64,000 nucleotides of DNA from Reticulitermes speratus. Lineage: Eukaryota; Arthropoda; Insecta; Blattodea; Rhinotermitidae. The position numbers and the translations under genes were made by a program. The notes beneath the pieces are model-generated. The model was given only the letters and a program-made list of their open reading frames with translations. It made no database searches and was not told where the DNA came from. The DNA lies in NCBI GenBank assembly GCA_021186555.1, contig JAJKFL010000004.1, positions 15,508,406 through 15,572,405 on the forward strand, in the 5' to 3' direction. Positions 1-12,845 of the stretch are shown here, piece after piece (the first letter of the stretch is position 1; each line of letters opens with the position of its first letter).

Positions 1-905
1 CTTTAATACATTAGTTCTAGACTGGTAACCCTTCTTAAAGACATTGATGCCCCTATACAAGTCTCTGATATTCTTGTTCTCACTGTTTGTTTCAAGTTCA
101 TTAATTTTAGTTCTCAGATATTTCTTCCATTTGTTCCTGAAATGTCTGCTAGCTTCACGTCTTACATTGTTCAGATTATATACATTATTTTTGTTTGGAT
201 TCTGTGACAACTGCATTTTAGCCTTCTTCCTTTGATCTAAAAAGTCTGAACATTCTTCGTCAAACCATGGTTTATGCTGCTGCCTTTCATACAGCCCTAT
301 ACTCTCTTTAGGTGATATTTTGATACTCTCTTTAATGTTTTCCCAAGCCCTATTTATGTCCTCACTAACATTTAAGTTCTTCAAAGCTGCAAACCTGTTT
401 GAGATCTTTACCTGATACTCTTTCCTAACCTCACGTTCACTTAGCTTCTTGAGATTAAATCTCTACGCATCAAATTTCTGTGCAGTTTGTTTACTTACCG
501 CCAGTCTTTCCCTAACGTTCCAACCACCAGATAGTGATCAGTATCACAGTCAGCTCCCCTGAAAGAACGCACATCGAGTATACTTGAATTTCATCTCCTA
601 TCTATCAATACGTGATCGATCAGACTATGAGTCTTCCCATCGGGAGTGGTCCAGGTGTATTTGTGAATATTTCGGTGCGGGAACATCGTGCTCTTAACAA
701 CTAGATTTTTTGACGTGGCAATGTTTACTACTCTATCAACATTATCAATACTATCCTCATGTAAACTCTCATTCCCGAACGTCGGTTTGATAGTATCCTC
801 TCTCTCCAATTTTGCATTAAAATCTCCTAAGAGAATTTTCATATGGTACTTACGAAAATGATGGAAAACCTGTGCTAATTCCTCATAGAAACCTTCCTTT
901 GAGCC
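1..905 (-). pseudogene. Family A endonuclease and EN-RT linker (inverted part)
   Basis: Read on the minus strand, 842-591 encodes the end of an APE-type endonuclease: LLGDFNAK near 815-840 (the conserved GDFN box) and WTTPDG...SLIDHVLIDRR near 591-655 (the catalytic D-H region of this family). Continuing toward position 1 the frame, with shifts, gives the DTDHYLVV-type end of the domain (about 525-560) and then a basic linker. The linker ends near position 1 with the motif that precedes the RT fingers in copy 2 (33130-33200). The endonuclease would nick target DNA for target-primed reverse transcription. It is broken and cut by the window edge. Confidence 0.85.
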
Positions 906-912
906 ATTAATT

Positions 913-2152
913 TTCTATCCAACATCCTTCTGTCAAGGGTAACTCCATATCCAGAGGAAATTATTGGGTAGCATCAGTGTGGATTTAAACGTAATTGGTC
1001 AACTACTGATCATATATTCTGCATTCTTCAAATACTTGAGAAAAAATGACAAAACAATGAGGCAGTGCATTAGCTATTTATAGACTTCAGGAAACCTGTG
1101 ATTCCGTTAGGAGGGAGGTCTTGTATAATATTCTCATTGAGTTTGGTATCCCCATGAAAATAGTAAGGCTAGTAAAAATGTGTCTAAATGAAACCTATAG
1201 CAGAGTCCGGGTAAGCAAACATTTGTCTGGCACGTTTCCTATTAAGAATAGTTTGAAACAGGGAGATGCTTTATCGCCTTTGCCTTTCAACTTTGCTTGG
1301 AAAATGCGATTAGGAGGTTTCAGGCAAACCTAGAAGGTTTGAAATTAAATGGTACACATCGGCTTCTAGTTTATGCTGTTGATGTTAATATATTGGGCGA
1401 AATCATACATGCTATATAGAAAAAAACAGAAGCTTCAGGAGTCGCTAGTAAGGAGATTGGTCTAGAAGTAAATGCTGATAAAACTATGTACATGGTCATG
1501 TCTCGTGATCAGAATGCAGGAAGAAATCACAACATACAGATAAATAATAAATCGTCTGAAATATTGGAACAGTTCAAATATTTGGGAACAACCCTAAAGA
1601 ATCGAAATTCTATTCAGGAAGAAATTAAGAGCAGATTGAAGTCGGGGAATGCTTGTTATCATTCGGTGCAGGATCTACTGTTTCAGTCTGCTATCCAAAA
1701 GACTAAGATATACAGAACTATAGTTTTTAGTGATGGTTTTTATGGGTGTGAGACTTGGTCTCACACATAGGCTGAGGGTGTTCGAGAATAGGGTGCTGAG
1801 GAGGATATTTGGGCCTAAGAGGGACGAAGTAACATGGGAGTGGAGTATACTACATAACGAGGAACGTAATGATCTGTACTCATCACCAAATATTATTCGG
1901 GTGATCAAATCAAGAATAATTAGGTGGGCGCGGCATGTCGCACGTATCGGAGAGGGGAGAGGTGCATACAGGATTTTGATGGAGAGACCTGAGGGAAGGA
2001 GACCACTTGGAAGACCCATGCGTAGATGGGAGGATAATATTAAAATAGATCTTCAAGAAGTGGGATGGGGGGCATGGACTGGATTGGTATGGCTCAGGAT
2101 AGGGACAGGTGGCGGGCTGTTGTGAATGCTGTAATGAATCTACGGGTTCCAT
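913..2152 (+). pseudogene. Family A reverse transcriptase and C-terminal region
   Basis: The coding trace starts in the RT domain (SRVTPYPEEI-like, about 930) and passes the FRLEKQ...FIDF-like palm motif near 1075-1090 (degenerate). It continues through ETYSRVRVSKHLSGTFPIKN and LKQGDALSPL (1195-1290) to the catalytic box at 1372-1383. That box reads Y-A-V-D instead of Y-A-D-D, so a catalytic aspartate is lost. The thumb and C-terminal part follow (LEQFKYLGTTLKNRNS, about 1565-1610; RLRVFENRVLRRIFGP, about 1767-1815; [19 protein letters not shown], about 1999-2053). It ends at the LRVP-stop terminus near 2152. Several frameshifts and in-frame stops are present. Confidence 0.85.
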
Positions 2153-2237
2153 AAAATGTGGGGAATTTCTTGACTAGCTGACGACCTGTTAGCTTCTCAA
2201 GAAGGACTCTGCTGCATGTAGTTAGGTAGTTAGTTAT

Positions 2238-5200
2238 GGTGGAGGTTGCAGTGTGGTCCGTGATAAGCGAAGATTACCTCTCTTCACAACATGGAGGCGG
2301 TTACGTACTTCTGGCAGAAAATATGTCACCAAACTGTAACCAAATTCAATCAGATATGTTATGAGAAAGGTAAAATACAAATCTGCCTTATGTGCTACGG
2401 GCGTTGCAGGCGAGAATGGATACTTTGATTAATTTTAAATTCGAATATTTGTTGCAGTGGCCCACCCAAAAGTTACTGTGGCACCCTAATTTTCTGTCAT
2501 TCTCCTATGACCTCTTAGAAACCCGGTGTGGCCCGCTGGGAAGGCCATATGGCCCACATTGAGAAGCACTGCTATAAGCCCTCCAGGATTGTTCCGTCTT
2601 CGTGTATGTTGGTCTCACAGATAACAATATTGAACAGTGTACCATAAAAAATATTACACCATTTACTATTTTTACAAATCCATTTTTCACATTATGTTCC
2701 TTGAAAGACCATATTCAGGTTTGTAAAATGTGAAATAATTTTCTTAATGTTTACACACTAATCACAGGTAGCAGAATTATTTCTGTAAAAGGTAATTTTC
2801 GCTCAGGTCCTCCATGTCGTCGGTTTACTGTGAAAGGTAACCGACTAAAGAAACGAGGATTGCGGGAAATCTTGTTTGAATGTTCAAAACTCGTTGCAAA
2901 ATCAGTTTTGAACTCAGTCTTCTGTTGGTTTACTTATTGTATGGGTAGGGCTGTCTTTGCAGGGCAATACGTGTTCATCAGGTTTGGAAGTATTTTACGC
3001 TGAATGGCTTGGTCATTCCTAGTTTTCATCAACAAAATACTTTGTCAGCATTTCGAGCAGACTGTTTAGTATGCCAGATATTATTCAATACATTCAAGGC
3101 GATATAATTATAAAAATATATCAAGGAATCTAATTTTCACTTTAATGTTGCAAAAAAGTTACAGACGAAGTAAAAAATTGCTTGTACATTTTACAAGCAA
3201 CGATGTCTTTCACAAGAGAAACGTCAAGGCAGTGAGTTGCTACATAAGGCAAAATGTCATTTTACCTTAATGCTTATCACTCAGTCTTGAATGAAAACTA
3301 AATGCCAACACATTCCTCAGAATCTGGACCAACAACTGGTTCTGGAGCAGTGACTCTTTCCGTTTGTCAACAGTAAGGGACATACCATGAATGAAATTCA
3401 ATGGGAAATACATGCAAACGGAAGAGTTTAAGGAGATATTTTTAGCCTCAGATACAGGCAGTGCGTTGTTGTACAAAGCCCTCAAGTTTGGTAACTTGGA
3501 TGGACGGCCACATTCACCAGTGATTTTATACTTTGTGTCCACCTACAAACTATGGCGTTTGCTTTTCATAGCACGTTACTCCAATTTTAAGCAAGTTACC
3601 TTAATATATTCATTGGCTAATTTTATCTTCCTAACAAAATTTCCAGCTAAACGTTTCAGATCAACAATATCAGTGTAGTGCGTTTGGTACCTTGTAAGCA
3701 TCGCTGAGGTTGTTTGTTCATCTCTTGGAAAGAGCCATGAAAGACATTTAGCCAGTCATTCTTAGAATACTAACACAAGTCTCCTTGCTGTTGCTGACTC
3801 AATTGCACTATGCATGGAGCCTGCCTTCATGTATGAATCATATTTCTCCGTAAACTTGAGCTCTGCCACTTGTAAATGTGTTCCGCACAATACACAATAA
3901 AAGGGCCGCTGTGTACAGTTTTCGATTCTGGCCACTGAAAGTATCATGCCGTTTTGCAGGTTGAACATCTTTTTGTGTTGCATTTGTTGTGCCTGACTTT
4001 GTGCTGCCCATATTAGTATTTGCTTCCTTTACTGGGGTCAGATCTCTTCCATCGATGCAGGTTCCTTTTTTTTTTAATTTCCTTTGGTTGTGTCTTAATT
4101 ACGTGAACTGTCTATAGATTCAGGAATGTAATCATGACCGCTTTCAGCATCAGATAAGATAATTTGACTGATATTATGTTTTTAAACACTAGCGTCATGT
4201 GAAGTTCATAAAGAAGGCCGGAGCTTTAGAACAGAGCCGGACAAAACTTCTCTAAATTTTTCATAGTACTTATTGTAAGCCCACTTAGAGGAATGCCGCT
4301 TCCAGCTTCTGAACAAAGCTTATCTTCAGAATGTCTATATAACAGACCATTAGTTTCTCTTCCAACAACATCTGATCTGGCATTCGCAAGGGGAAAAAGT
4401 GGCTTTCTAGCAATGAACCATTACAATTACTTGCAAGAATTTAAGTCAAAATTTCACCATTTCAATCAGAACGACCTTTCCTAAGATGTTTCACAACAGT
4501 CAGAATACAAACCACATTTACTAACGTCGACATCTTGCAATTTCTGTACTTCTACTATAGACATGCAGTAAAAATCCATCTTATCCTACTTGGTCACTAT
4601 CCTTAACCTTAGCGAACAATACTTCCAAAGTGCATACATACCTTCATTACCTGTACCATCAGTAAATGAAGTGCACACTGCGACCATGTGCCTGCCACAG
4701 GCCATGACTTTCTTTAAACACAGTCCTAATAAGTTAAAATAATGAGTATATCATTATAAGTAGAAAACCCTCTGCAAACTGTGAAACCATAGCTTTGCAA
4801 GAGAATTAAGTGCTCGAGGCTACTGAACAGCTTATTTATACACTCCCTCAAACGAAAGTTATCGAAGATCCTTGACGTTAAACGTCCCATCTGTACTTGG
4901 TCATTTCTTTTTATCGGTATAGAGGACATGTACGGGTATATAGGACATGTAAAAGTGTCCAGCTGCACTTACTCATTTTCCACTAAACATTTGTACGAGA
5001 TAACGTTCACGAAGCCGGCATAATCATACATACCTCCACAATAATTCTGTCTGTTTACTTGGTAAAAATTTGACAATGATCCTTCATGTCCGGTTATGCT
5101 GACTACAGCTTGGAAACGTTTTCCTGATAAAAAATACCTCACTTTTACTATACGTGGTCATATTATCTCAAAACTGCCATTTTTCGACTCAGTAACGTTT

Positions 5201-8200
5201 GCAGTGAGCCAGCGACATGTTCTTTTCCTTTTATTGAGTTCAGACGAGCCCGTCACTTATCTCTATCCTGTATCAGGTAAATCCAGTCCACATCTTCTCT
5301 GTTATTTCTTCTAGCATCTACCCATCTACGCACAGGACTTACTACTGACTCTTCAAATAATATTCTATAAAAAGTCTTGCTTCTCTCATGCGTGCTGCAT
5401 ATGCCAGCCATCTCATTTTCCTTCAGTTACCATCCTAATAATATTATGGGAATTATAAGTTACACAGTTCCTCATTATATGTCTTTCTGTAATCTTCTGT
5501 TGCTTATTTGCCTTACATCGCAATATACGCTACAGAAACTTTCTCCCATATATGGAGTCTGTCCTCTTAACACGACCGACCGACTAGAGCTACAGCCTAT
5601 ATGCACAAAAGCCGCCGCCATTCACAGTTCGGTTGGCCGGACTGGGAGAAGAAATGTGGCGTGAGCCAGTCTTCCTCTACACCCGTATCTGAGAGTACGT
5701 TCGCCATACAATGGGCATAACAGCGTTCTAACAAAAGCAGGAATGCTATATAGCATTTTCTACCATTCAGGTCACACTTTATAAATTGAATTTCCAGTTG
5801 GATACATCATGAAGAGTGGGAGGTCCCAAATTCATACAAAATTCTTAAAAGTGCCTATTTCGTTCTCTCTTATTTTACCGTAGGCATATGCAGTAAATCA
5901 GATTAGTCTGAAAGGCTGGGCCTTTTCATGGCGTTTTCAGTCCCTCGTGTAAGTATGTACATTAAATATATGCTACTTCCTTCCTAAAGCCAGCCAGCCT
6001 TAAACGCCCTCATTATCGTCTCTGCTCCATTAGCTTTACAGCACTACCCATATCATCACGACGGTGCACGTAATGTGTAACGTATAATTGTATATCTACT
6101 ACTCATAAAACCCAAAGCAATAAAAACCATCTGCTACGAACTGTCAACACCTCTATTATAAATTCTATGGAAATTTCAACATAATCCCAAACTCACTGAA
6201 AGCAGAATAAAAGGAGTACTTTCATACAGCAGTGAATAGACTTATTTCTTCTCAATATGCGAGATTCGTGGTTCGCATAGCAATGCTGGAAATTCAAGTT
6301 TTCTGGGATGTGGCACCGCGTCATATGCACTTGGACTTTCTGACCCCTGAAAATGGAGGCAACAGGATCATTCTAAACGTCGGTAGCTATTTTCCAGTCG
6401 ACATTGCATCATATCCGAGAAGACCTGGAATTTCGTCTGCTGATGTTCTTTTTTGACGAAAGATGATAAAACTCAAGATTATAGTCCTTCCGTTTCAAAC
6501 GAACTTACTACCTCCATCGCCAGGAACAGGATGTAGGTAGGAGGTTCTTCTGAGTATTTCGAACCTACTTACCACACTAAACGGTGTCATATTCCATAAG
6601 GCCGTAGTATTTATTTTAAAAGGAGAGAGCTTTATTACTACTTTCATTACATACGTAAGATGACAAAGAACTATAGGTAAGCTGTGCCATATACCAGCTT
6701 CTGTACTTCACACAATCTTCGGGAACTCCTCCCTGTCCGCACATGTGGCCATGACAATCATAGAATAGTAAGAGTAGTGAAAAATTATGAACAGCTGAAA
6801 AAACACTACCTATTAGTATTTATATTCACCGCCGTGACAACTTAAAAACTCATAATAATGAAAGTCACACTACGAGAAACTTTTCAGAGTTACTCATTTT
6901 ATTCGAGTCTACTATTAAGCCTGCTTTATTTTCATTATTTGTTAGTTTTTCAGTGACGGATATTTTATTCCCTACGTTCAGATTACATTCATCAGAAGTG
7001 GTATATATAGAAATTAATATGTCAGGCCCATGCGTTTAAAGTTATAACTTATATTTTGCTTAAATATGTAATTTACGTCAACCTTCCTCACCTGGCTAGC
7101 GAAGTGACAGAAATATCTGAGAGTTAAGTCAACACTTGTGTATTATTTGTAATATTTATAATGAGGACTCTTTCGCATCACACTCTTTGGAAATCCCACA
7201 AAGAAATGAGGAATTTTCGGAGAAGCGAAATTGTTGTGGAGAATATAGTGCAACGGCCGAACGTGTTTAGTCAAAGAAGTGGTCAGTATACGGACATCAG
7301 AAGGTATCGTCACCAGTACTGGAATGTATATAATTGTCTGTTCGAATGAGGAAGTGAAACTGCGATAGCACACTCTTGGTACTTAAAACGAAGCATGTGT
7401 AATATGCGTTTGAACAGAATTATAAACTACTAATTGCTGTCTATAAAAAATGTTTAATACTAATTGTAGTTCATCGAAATCGTTGAACCATTTGAAGCCG
7501 TATGGTACTTACGTACATGTAACATCTGCTGCAACACTAACACGCTCTGTTTATGGTTTCTTACTATTCCCAGAAGAAACAGTTATTGTTTCCCTAAACA
7601 TAATTAAATGATTGCTTTTAATGCAGATAAATTGCGTTCACTGTCAGGTAGGACACGAAACTCTGGCTCAAAAGGATCAAGATTGTAATTAATAAGTTTG
7701 CCGAAACTTTGAGTCTGAATACCCCGATAGGTAACGAGTGGTTCTGAAGTATCAAGAGGAACAGTATACTGAGGCCTCATTATTTGCGTGTAGGCCCACG
7801 CAGACTGCATTCTCTCCTCCTACTTCAGGAAACAAATTTACGTTAAACGTAAGAAAACCTCTTTTACTGGAATTTTGGTCGGAATCGTACAGTGTGACTT
7901 GAATAATACAGAATGTTTCCAGAAATGACTTGAATAATACAGAATGTTTTCCAGAAAAGAAGGTTGTCGGAATTATCAGGTAGAAAAAGAATATTTATCT
8001 GAGTAGTTAACCGGAAAAGAATATGTTAATGATTTTAATTAATGTGGAATTTCTTATCGATATGTAATGAAATTTTTGTTTTAGGGAATTTTGTGTTTCA
8101 TAAATACATTACTAAATTCAGCCCGAATCACGGTATTGCCCCATTGTCTTTATTTATATTCTCAGTTGGCGTACTTGACTATAAATTTCAAGGGAAAATT

Positions 8201-8822
8201 ATATTCCCGTGTATGTACTTATTTAATTATTTTGTCCATGTAAAGTTACTTTTCAGCTGTCATGAAAAAAGTCTGTTTAAGGGTTCGTGTTTTCACAGTG
8301 AGTGTTGCTCAGAAGACTGTCGTTTGTGGTGGATTGTGTGTTCTGGCCTGTTAGGATTCTGAATTACAATGAAATTTTGACCGACACCAGTCATGCAAGG
8401 CAGAAAAGAACACTGCCTGAAAACGCGGACATACATTCATTCTTCGAAAAGTTCTCGTGTTCAAGCGGCCAGAATTCCTGAAAAATTTAGACCGTGAGGC
8501 CACCAAGATTTACTTTGTAAGTTGTTTAAATACACTGACTGAGAACACTGCACATTTCATTTATTTACATCGGCATACTATTTAAGGTTCATCATACACG
8601 TCCTGTGTGAAGAGCAACGAATCGCCCTGAATTCTCTGTTACCGATGGAGCTATGTTTTCTTAGCACTACATATTATGTAACAGAATATTCGTCATATAT
8701 GCACATTTAGTTCTACTGCAAATGTGTGGTGTGTTCATACTACAAAACCTAAGTACTTGATACTGTATAATAGATTGTACCTACTGGCTAATAAGATTAC
8801 ACCACTAAAACATTCCGCGATA
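2238..8822. other. AT-rich region without recognisable gene
   Basis: Only short open frames occur. Minus-strand frames at 3267-3542 and 3762-3983 are longer than most and the second contains a C-x2-C-x2-H cluster (YCVLCGTH). Neither matches a family I recognise and stops separate them. At 2258-2279 there is a 22-bp segment that recurs, with two differences, at 38945-38966. At 6290-6440 a segment resembles a diverged repeat also seen near 30935-31000. I see no RNA gene here. Confidence 0.5.
7895..7957. repeat. Tandem duplication, two 31/32-bp copies
   Basis: The segment 7895-7925, beginning TGACTTGAATAATACAG, is repeated at once at 7926-7957 with a single extra T in the T-run of the second copy. 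The near identity suggests a recent local duplication. Confidence 0.9.
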
Positions 8823-8849
8823 TATCGATAAGCTGAGTCCCTATCGATA
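8823..8849. promoter_or_regulatory. Paired TATCGATA motifs (DRE/BEAF-type sites)
   Basis: The palindrome TATCGATA occurs twice, at 8823-8830 and 8842-8849, with centres 19 bp apart (about two helical turns). A third partial ATCGA follows at 8854-8858. In Drosophila this 8-mer is the DREF core and contains the CGATA word bound by BEAF-32, found in housekeeping promoters and boundary elements. A TATATAA string lies 240 bp downstream at 9084-9090. No gene is recognised beside it, so function is only inferred. Confidence 0.4.
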
Positions 8850-11511
8850 AGCATATCGAAAACGTTTCTCCTATATAGCATATCAAGTCGTCGACATAAA
8901 CAAACGTACGTAGTATTCGTTAACTATAATTCATTGGGTCATGTACTGTTGATTTTATTCTGTATTTCGGAATACGTGTACAGGTATCGTGTGCGAGAGG
9001 AGGAAACAGGAAGGTTACCTAATTCACGAAAACTAGACACGGCTGCAGGCTGAACTGAGACCCATAATAACGGTCATGACTCTATATAAATTCACCTCTC
9101 CTATTTCCCTGTAGATGGTATGTTCAACCCTTTACCTTTCAGAGAGATGGTGGTTGTATCTGTAATACCCAACCACCAACATCCCTCATACTGTCTTACT
9201 TATTTTCACACGCTGAATCAATACAAGGCAACCCGGCAAACTGTAAGCCAAATCCAGTCACTACGGCCTGCAGAAACACACAGCAAACCCTATTTGGCAG
9301 ATACGTACAGTACAATCTGAGACATAAGAGATAGACAGAGGAGGAGAAATGTTTGAAGTAGGTTACCCACTCTACTCTCTTCACCTCTCTCTCTCACCCT
9401 GCCTAGCCTCGTGTATTACTCGATTCGTTGGCTGTCTCTATCATCAATTTCCGATTTTTATCTCGTCTGTAGAGTGTAGGGTAAGGGGAGAAGGCAAAGT
9501 TTCACTACAAAAGTCGTAGGATAGACAACTTATTCAACATGCTAACACCAGACAAAGATGGTACAAATGATAAAGATGAAGCAAAATGGATGGATAAAGT
9601 TGAATTTGTGAGGGTGTGAAAAATACTGTTAAAGCCCGCTTTTATAAAATAGAAGCACTGAACTACTGAGTCAGAAGGGATGTTAAAAGAAGTAAGAAAG
9701 TATGAAGACTCGACTACAAGGAAAACAAGCTTTTCATATTTTACTGAAGCGTAACATTTATCGATTCTTTTATTATCTGGTGACGCGTTGCGGTACTGTC
9801 TATCTAGGAAGGGTGATAAACTCTACGGACTATACCTTACCAGACTGAAGGGTGTAAAATGGGAGGTGGAGGTACACTTGATGGATCACAAAGTCTTGGA
9901 AGATTTCCCTGTCTCTCTCTGTCTCTCTCTCTATCTTTGGAAACTTCTAGTGAAGAAGCTGTGTATATGCCTTCGAGGCAAATTACTACGCTCATTTACG
10001 CTCCCTTGCCGAAAGAACTCGGTTGGTATTTCGATGTCGAGGGTTAAATGTAGAAGAACGTTATGAAAGTTATTTAGGTTATAAAATATTTCATAGTTGT
10101 TGTGAAGATTGTTCTGGTTTAAAGTTTGATAAGAGATGGGGTAAAAGTGTTAATGTCTTTTAAGTTCGTTTCGAAGGACTTTAGTTAAAATTTTGCACAG
10201 CTGAAAGCGTCTTTCCGCTTATTACTTCCGGGACAGCCAAGTTTTCTTTGTAGTTTGGGTCTTTTATAATAGCACTAAAGAGTCTGGGGTTAGCAGAAGA
10301 TCAGTGTAAGATAGATTTAAAAACATTCTTAAGGTTTGTAGAAAATTTGAACGGATTTTGTATTGCGTTTTGAAGGGTTAAGAACAAAATAACTCAAATT
10401 AATTTATTCCACTAAATAATGACATTTTAGAAAGATATATTTTGTGCGAATAAATAATCTTGAAGTAGCATAGTACGTACAATGCACCTGTCGCACAGAC
10501 GGGTTAAGGCACAGAGTATCTGATGAACATTGCAAGACGCAGTTACGAGTACAAGTAGAATATTCAGGTGGGTACGACATAAATCAAGGTGCAAACATAC
10601 CACACACATACAAAATAACCTATTGTCTACGACTGTATATATGTATGTATTTTTTTTTACTCTAGATTCTGATGAGTAAGATTTGAGGTTCAGTACTTTT
10701 GCCGAAGGTTTCATGCTTCTGATGAGGAAATTAATACTACACGTACACATCAAAGAGAAGGATTATATTCAAAAGTGATAATAAAACATGATTATGTACG
10801 TTCCGAGTGTAATGGAGCTCGTGATGGTGGAGGCAGTAAGAAAGTGCTCATATCGTTAGATGTTCATGACAATTGTGTCATATCTGATGATGATGATTGC
10901 GGGACAGTAGCTTCCTAGGTAATGAAATAAGTAAAATAGACTTCACTGTGACCTAGGATAAAATCACTGACCAACTGAGTTGATCATCCACTTGAACTGG
11001 AACTTTGTCGTTCTGGTAATGCCTCCAAAACGCAATCCCGCAATCTGTTATCAAGTCAGGTTTTACGTAATATACAGCGCTGATTCGAATATGAAGAATC
11101 TTGAATTGAGTCATCTTAACCGTATACTTGGTAAACAATATTTAACTATTTTCAAGATTCCATCTACAAACCATTGTTATTAAAAACAAACTTCATTTCA
11201 TTAATAAGGAAATAATTCAACGTTTAATCTCTGCTGCTAAATAAGGTGCCGACTAGTATATCGACTCGCACATTTTTTTGTTCGCCACCCAGCGTTTCAG
11301 CATTCTTCAGCCTGACAAACCATAATATGTAAATTAGAAGCAACTCAGAAAGAGTTTTGTAAATACACCATTATAATATTTTATTTATTTTTGTTCGAAT
11401 ACAGGTACGTTTACAAGTATAAACGTAAATTCAATCAGTCAAGGCAAATGAAAAAGACAGCCGAACAAAACTATAGTTATTTGTTAATAGTTGTTGTCAA
11501 AATTACGTACT
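8850..11511. other. No gene recognised
   Basis: Short open frames only (for example 9788-10066 and 10427-10753, both without a recognisable domain). A short TCTC-rich run occurs at 9908-9934. Nothing else could be supported. Confidence 0.5.
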
Positions 11512-11548
11512 ACATGTTTCGGCTTGTGGAAGCCATCGTGAGGCTCAA
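11512..11548 (-). ncRNA. Degenerate hammerhead-ribozyme-like motif
   Basis: On the minus strand the order is CTCACGA (the CTGATGA box with two changes), one extra T, stem II GGCTT-loop-AAGCC, GAAA, and the self-complementary ACATGT seen at stem III in the better copies. The changed core box means it is unlikely to cleave. It is probably the relic of a Penelope-type terminal repeat. Confidence 0.45.
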
Positions 11549-11884
11549 ACTTTAACAGTATGTAAGAGAAAAATGCGTATGATTAACAGGTTATTGTAAA
11601 AATCATAGGACCTTAATTTTCAAAGCACTGAATGTTGTGTTCATATCTTTTCTTTTAAGCCGAAACTTGACGTTAAATTTTAATCAGATTAATAAATATA
11701 ATAAAAGTATTAAAATGTGTAAGTTAGGGTATATAGTACTCCTATTAAAATTTTAAAGTAAGCTCTCTAATTTGTACACACCTTGAGGTATTGTAGTACA
11801 TACGATTCGTTACGAATTTTATATATCGATGTACAGTTCTTGTATGCCTCAGGACCTTCCGTAGAGTGTAAACCGTATACATTA

Positions 11885-11909
11885 ATTATTATTATTATTA
11901 TTATTATTT
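11885..11909. repeat. (ATT)n microsatellite
   Basis: About eight ATT units in a row, directly before the AC-rich minisatellite region. Confidence 0.95.
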
Positions 11910-11989
11910 TACTGCAATTGGGTTTTCACCCGGTGGCAGTAGTCCTTACACTAGTACACACAATACAAATGGACATATAATATACATAA

Positions 11990-12366
11990 AAATAACAATA
12001 CAAAAAAACTATACACAATTACAAAACAAAATACATACAGTAAATACAAGTACACACATTAGAACACCATACACACATTACAAAATCATCTACACCTTAC
12101 AAAAGCATCCATTCCTTACAAAAGCATCACACCTTACAAAAACATCCACACCTTACAAATACATCCACACCTTACAAAAACACCCATACACATACAAAAC
12201 AAAATACATACAGTAAATACAAGTACACATATTAGAACACCGTACACACCTTACAAAAACACCCATACACATACAAAACAAAATACATACAGTAAATACA
12301 AGTACACATATTGGAACACCGTACACACATTACAAAAACATCCACACCTTACAAAGCATCCACAGT
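11990..12366. repeat. AC-rich minisatellite with nested repeat units
   Basis: Short units of the type ACACCTTACAAAAACATCC recur from about 12060 to 12360. A longer block, starting ACAAAACAAAATACATACAG and ending near the word ACACCGTACACAC, appears three times (from about 12021, 12196 and 12275). The last two copies are 79 bp apart and almost identical. The plus strand is nearly free of G, so the array is strongly strand-biased. No coding potential. Confidence 0.85.
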
Positions 12367-12805
12367 GTTCTAATACGATTGTTTATTTCTTACGAGGTGG
12401 CGGGTACTATATATGGATACATAGAACTTTTTAACGTAGCTCCTTCGCTACACAGGCCCCACCACTCTGTGTAATATGTATACATAATAACCTGTTAATC
12501 TAAGCAGTTTTCTCTTACTTAGGATATTTTTAAAGTTGGTGCCTCTTCGTGGTTTCTAGAGTCTGAAGTATGTAGCACATAATTTGTAAAATAACTATTG
12601 TCAAATAACTATAGTTGTGATCGACGGTCTTTTTCATTTACCCGATATTATATACCACAACGCGATGTCTCGACGTAAAATTGAGTCGGTCAATATTTGT
12701 GTCTTGACTTTAGCAACGCGACCCATCAAATGTCCTCGCAATCAAATTTTGCTCACGACGCTTTTTCTGGGAAATGCTGACCCAGTTTCCGTCACACTGA
12801 ATATT

Positions 12806-12810
<5 letters not shown>

Positions 12811-12843
<33 letters not shown>
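12811..12843. repeat. (AT)n microsatellite
   Basis: Uninterrupted alternating AT of about 33 bases. Confidence 0.95.

Positions 12844-12845
<2 letters not shown>

Larger units (their letters stand above)
1..2237 (+). mobile_element. Non-LTR retrotransposon family A, copy 1, with 5-prime inversion
   Basis: This is a LINE-type element encoding an AP-like endonuclease (EN) and a reverse transcriptase (RT). The EN half (1 to about 905) reads on the minus strand, while the RT half (about 913-2152) and 3-prime tail read on the plus strand. They meet head to head near 905-913. Alignment by eye to copy 2 (32650-35550) shows both halves belong to the same family. This arrangement is the classic 5-prime inversion attributed to twin priming. 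The inverted half runs off the left edge of the window. The 3-prime end (2205-2237) is a short TTAG-rich tail. Frameshifts and stops make it inactive. The clade is RTE- or CR1-like and is not resolved here. Confidence 0.85.

Noticed and set aside
3762..3983. Minus-strand ORF with a C-x2-C-x2-H cluster, possibly a zinc-finger or hAT-type fragment
   Set aside because: Only one partial cluster, no second ligand pair at a usual spacing and no matching neighbour domain.
7604..7810. Clean 68-codon minus-strand ORF with a true ATG and balanced composition
   Set aside because: No family recognised, no splice or polyadenylation context that supports it, and ORFs of this length are expected by chance in 64 kb.
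11990..12366. CRISPR-like array because of regular short repeats
   Set aside because: Units are adjacent and low-complexity without unique spacers, and the DNA is eukaryotic.
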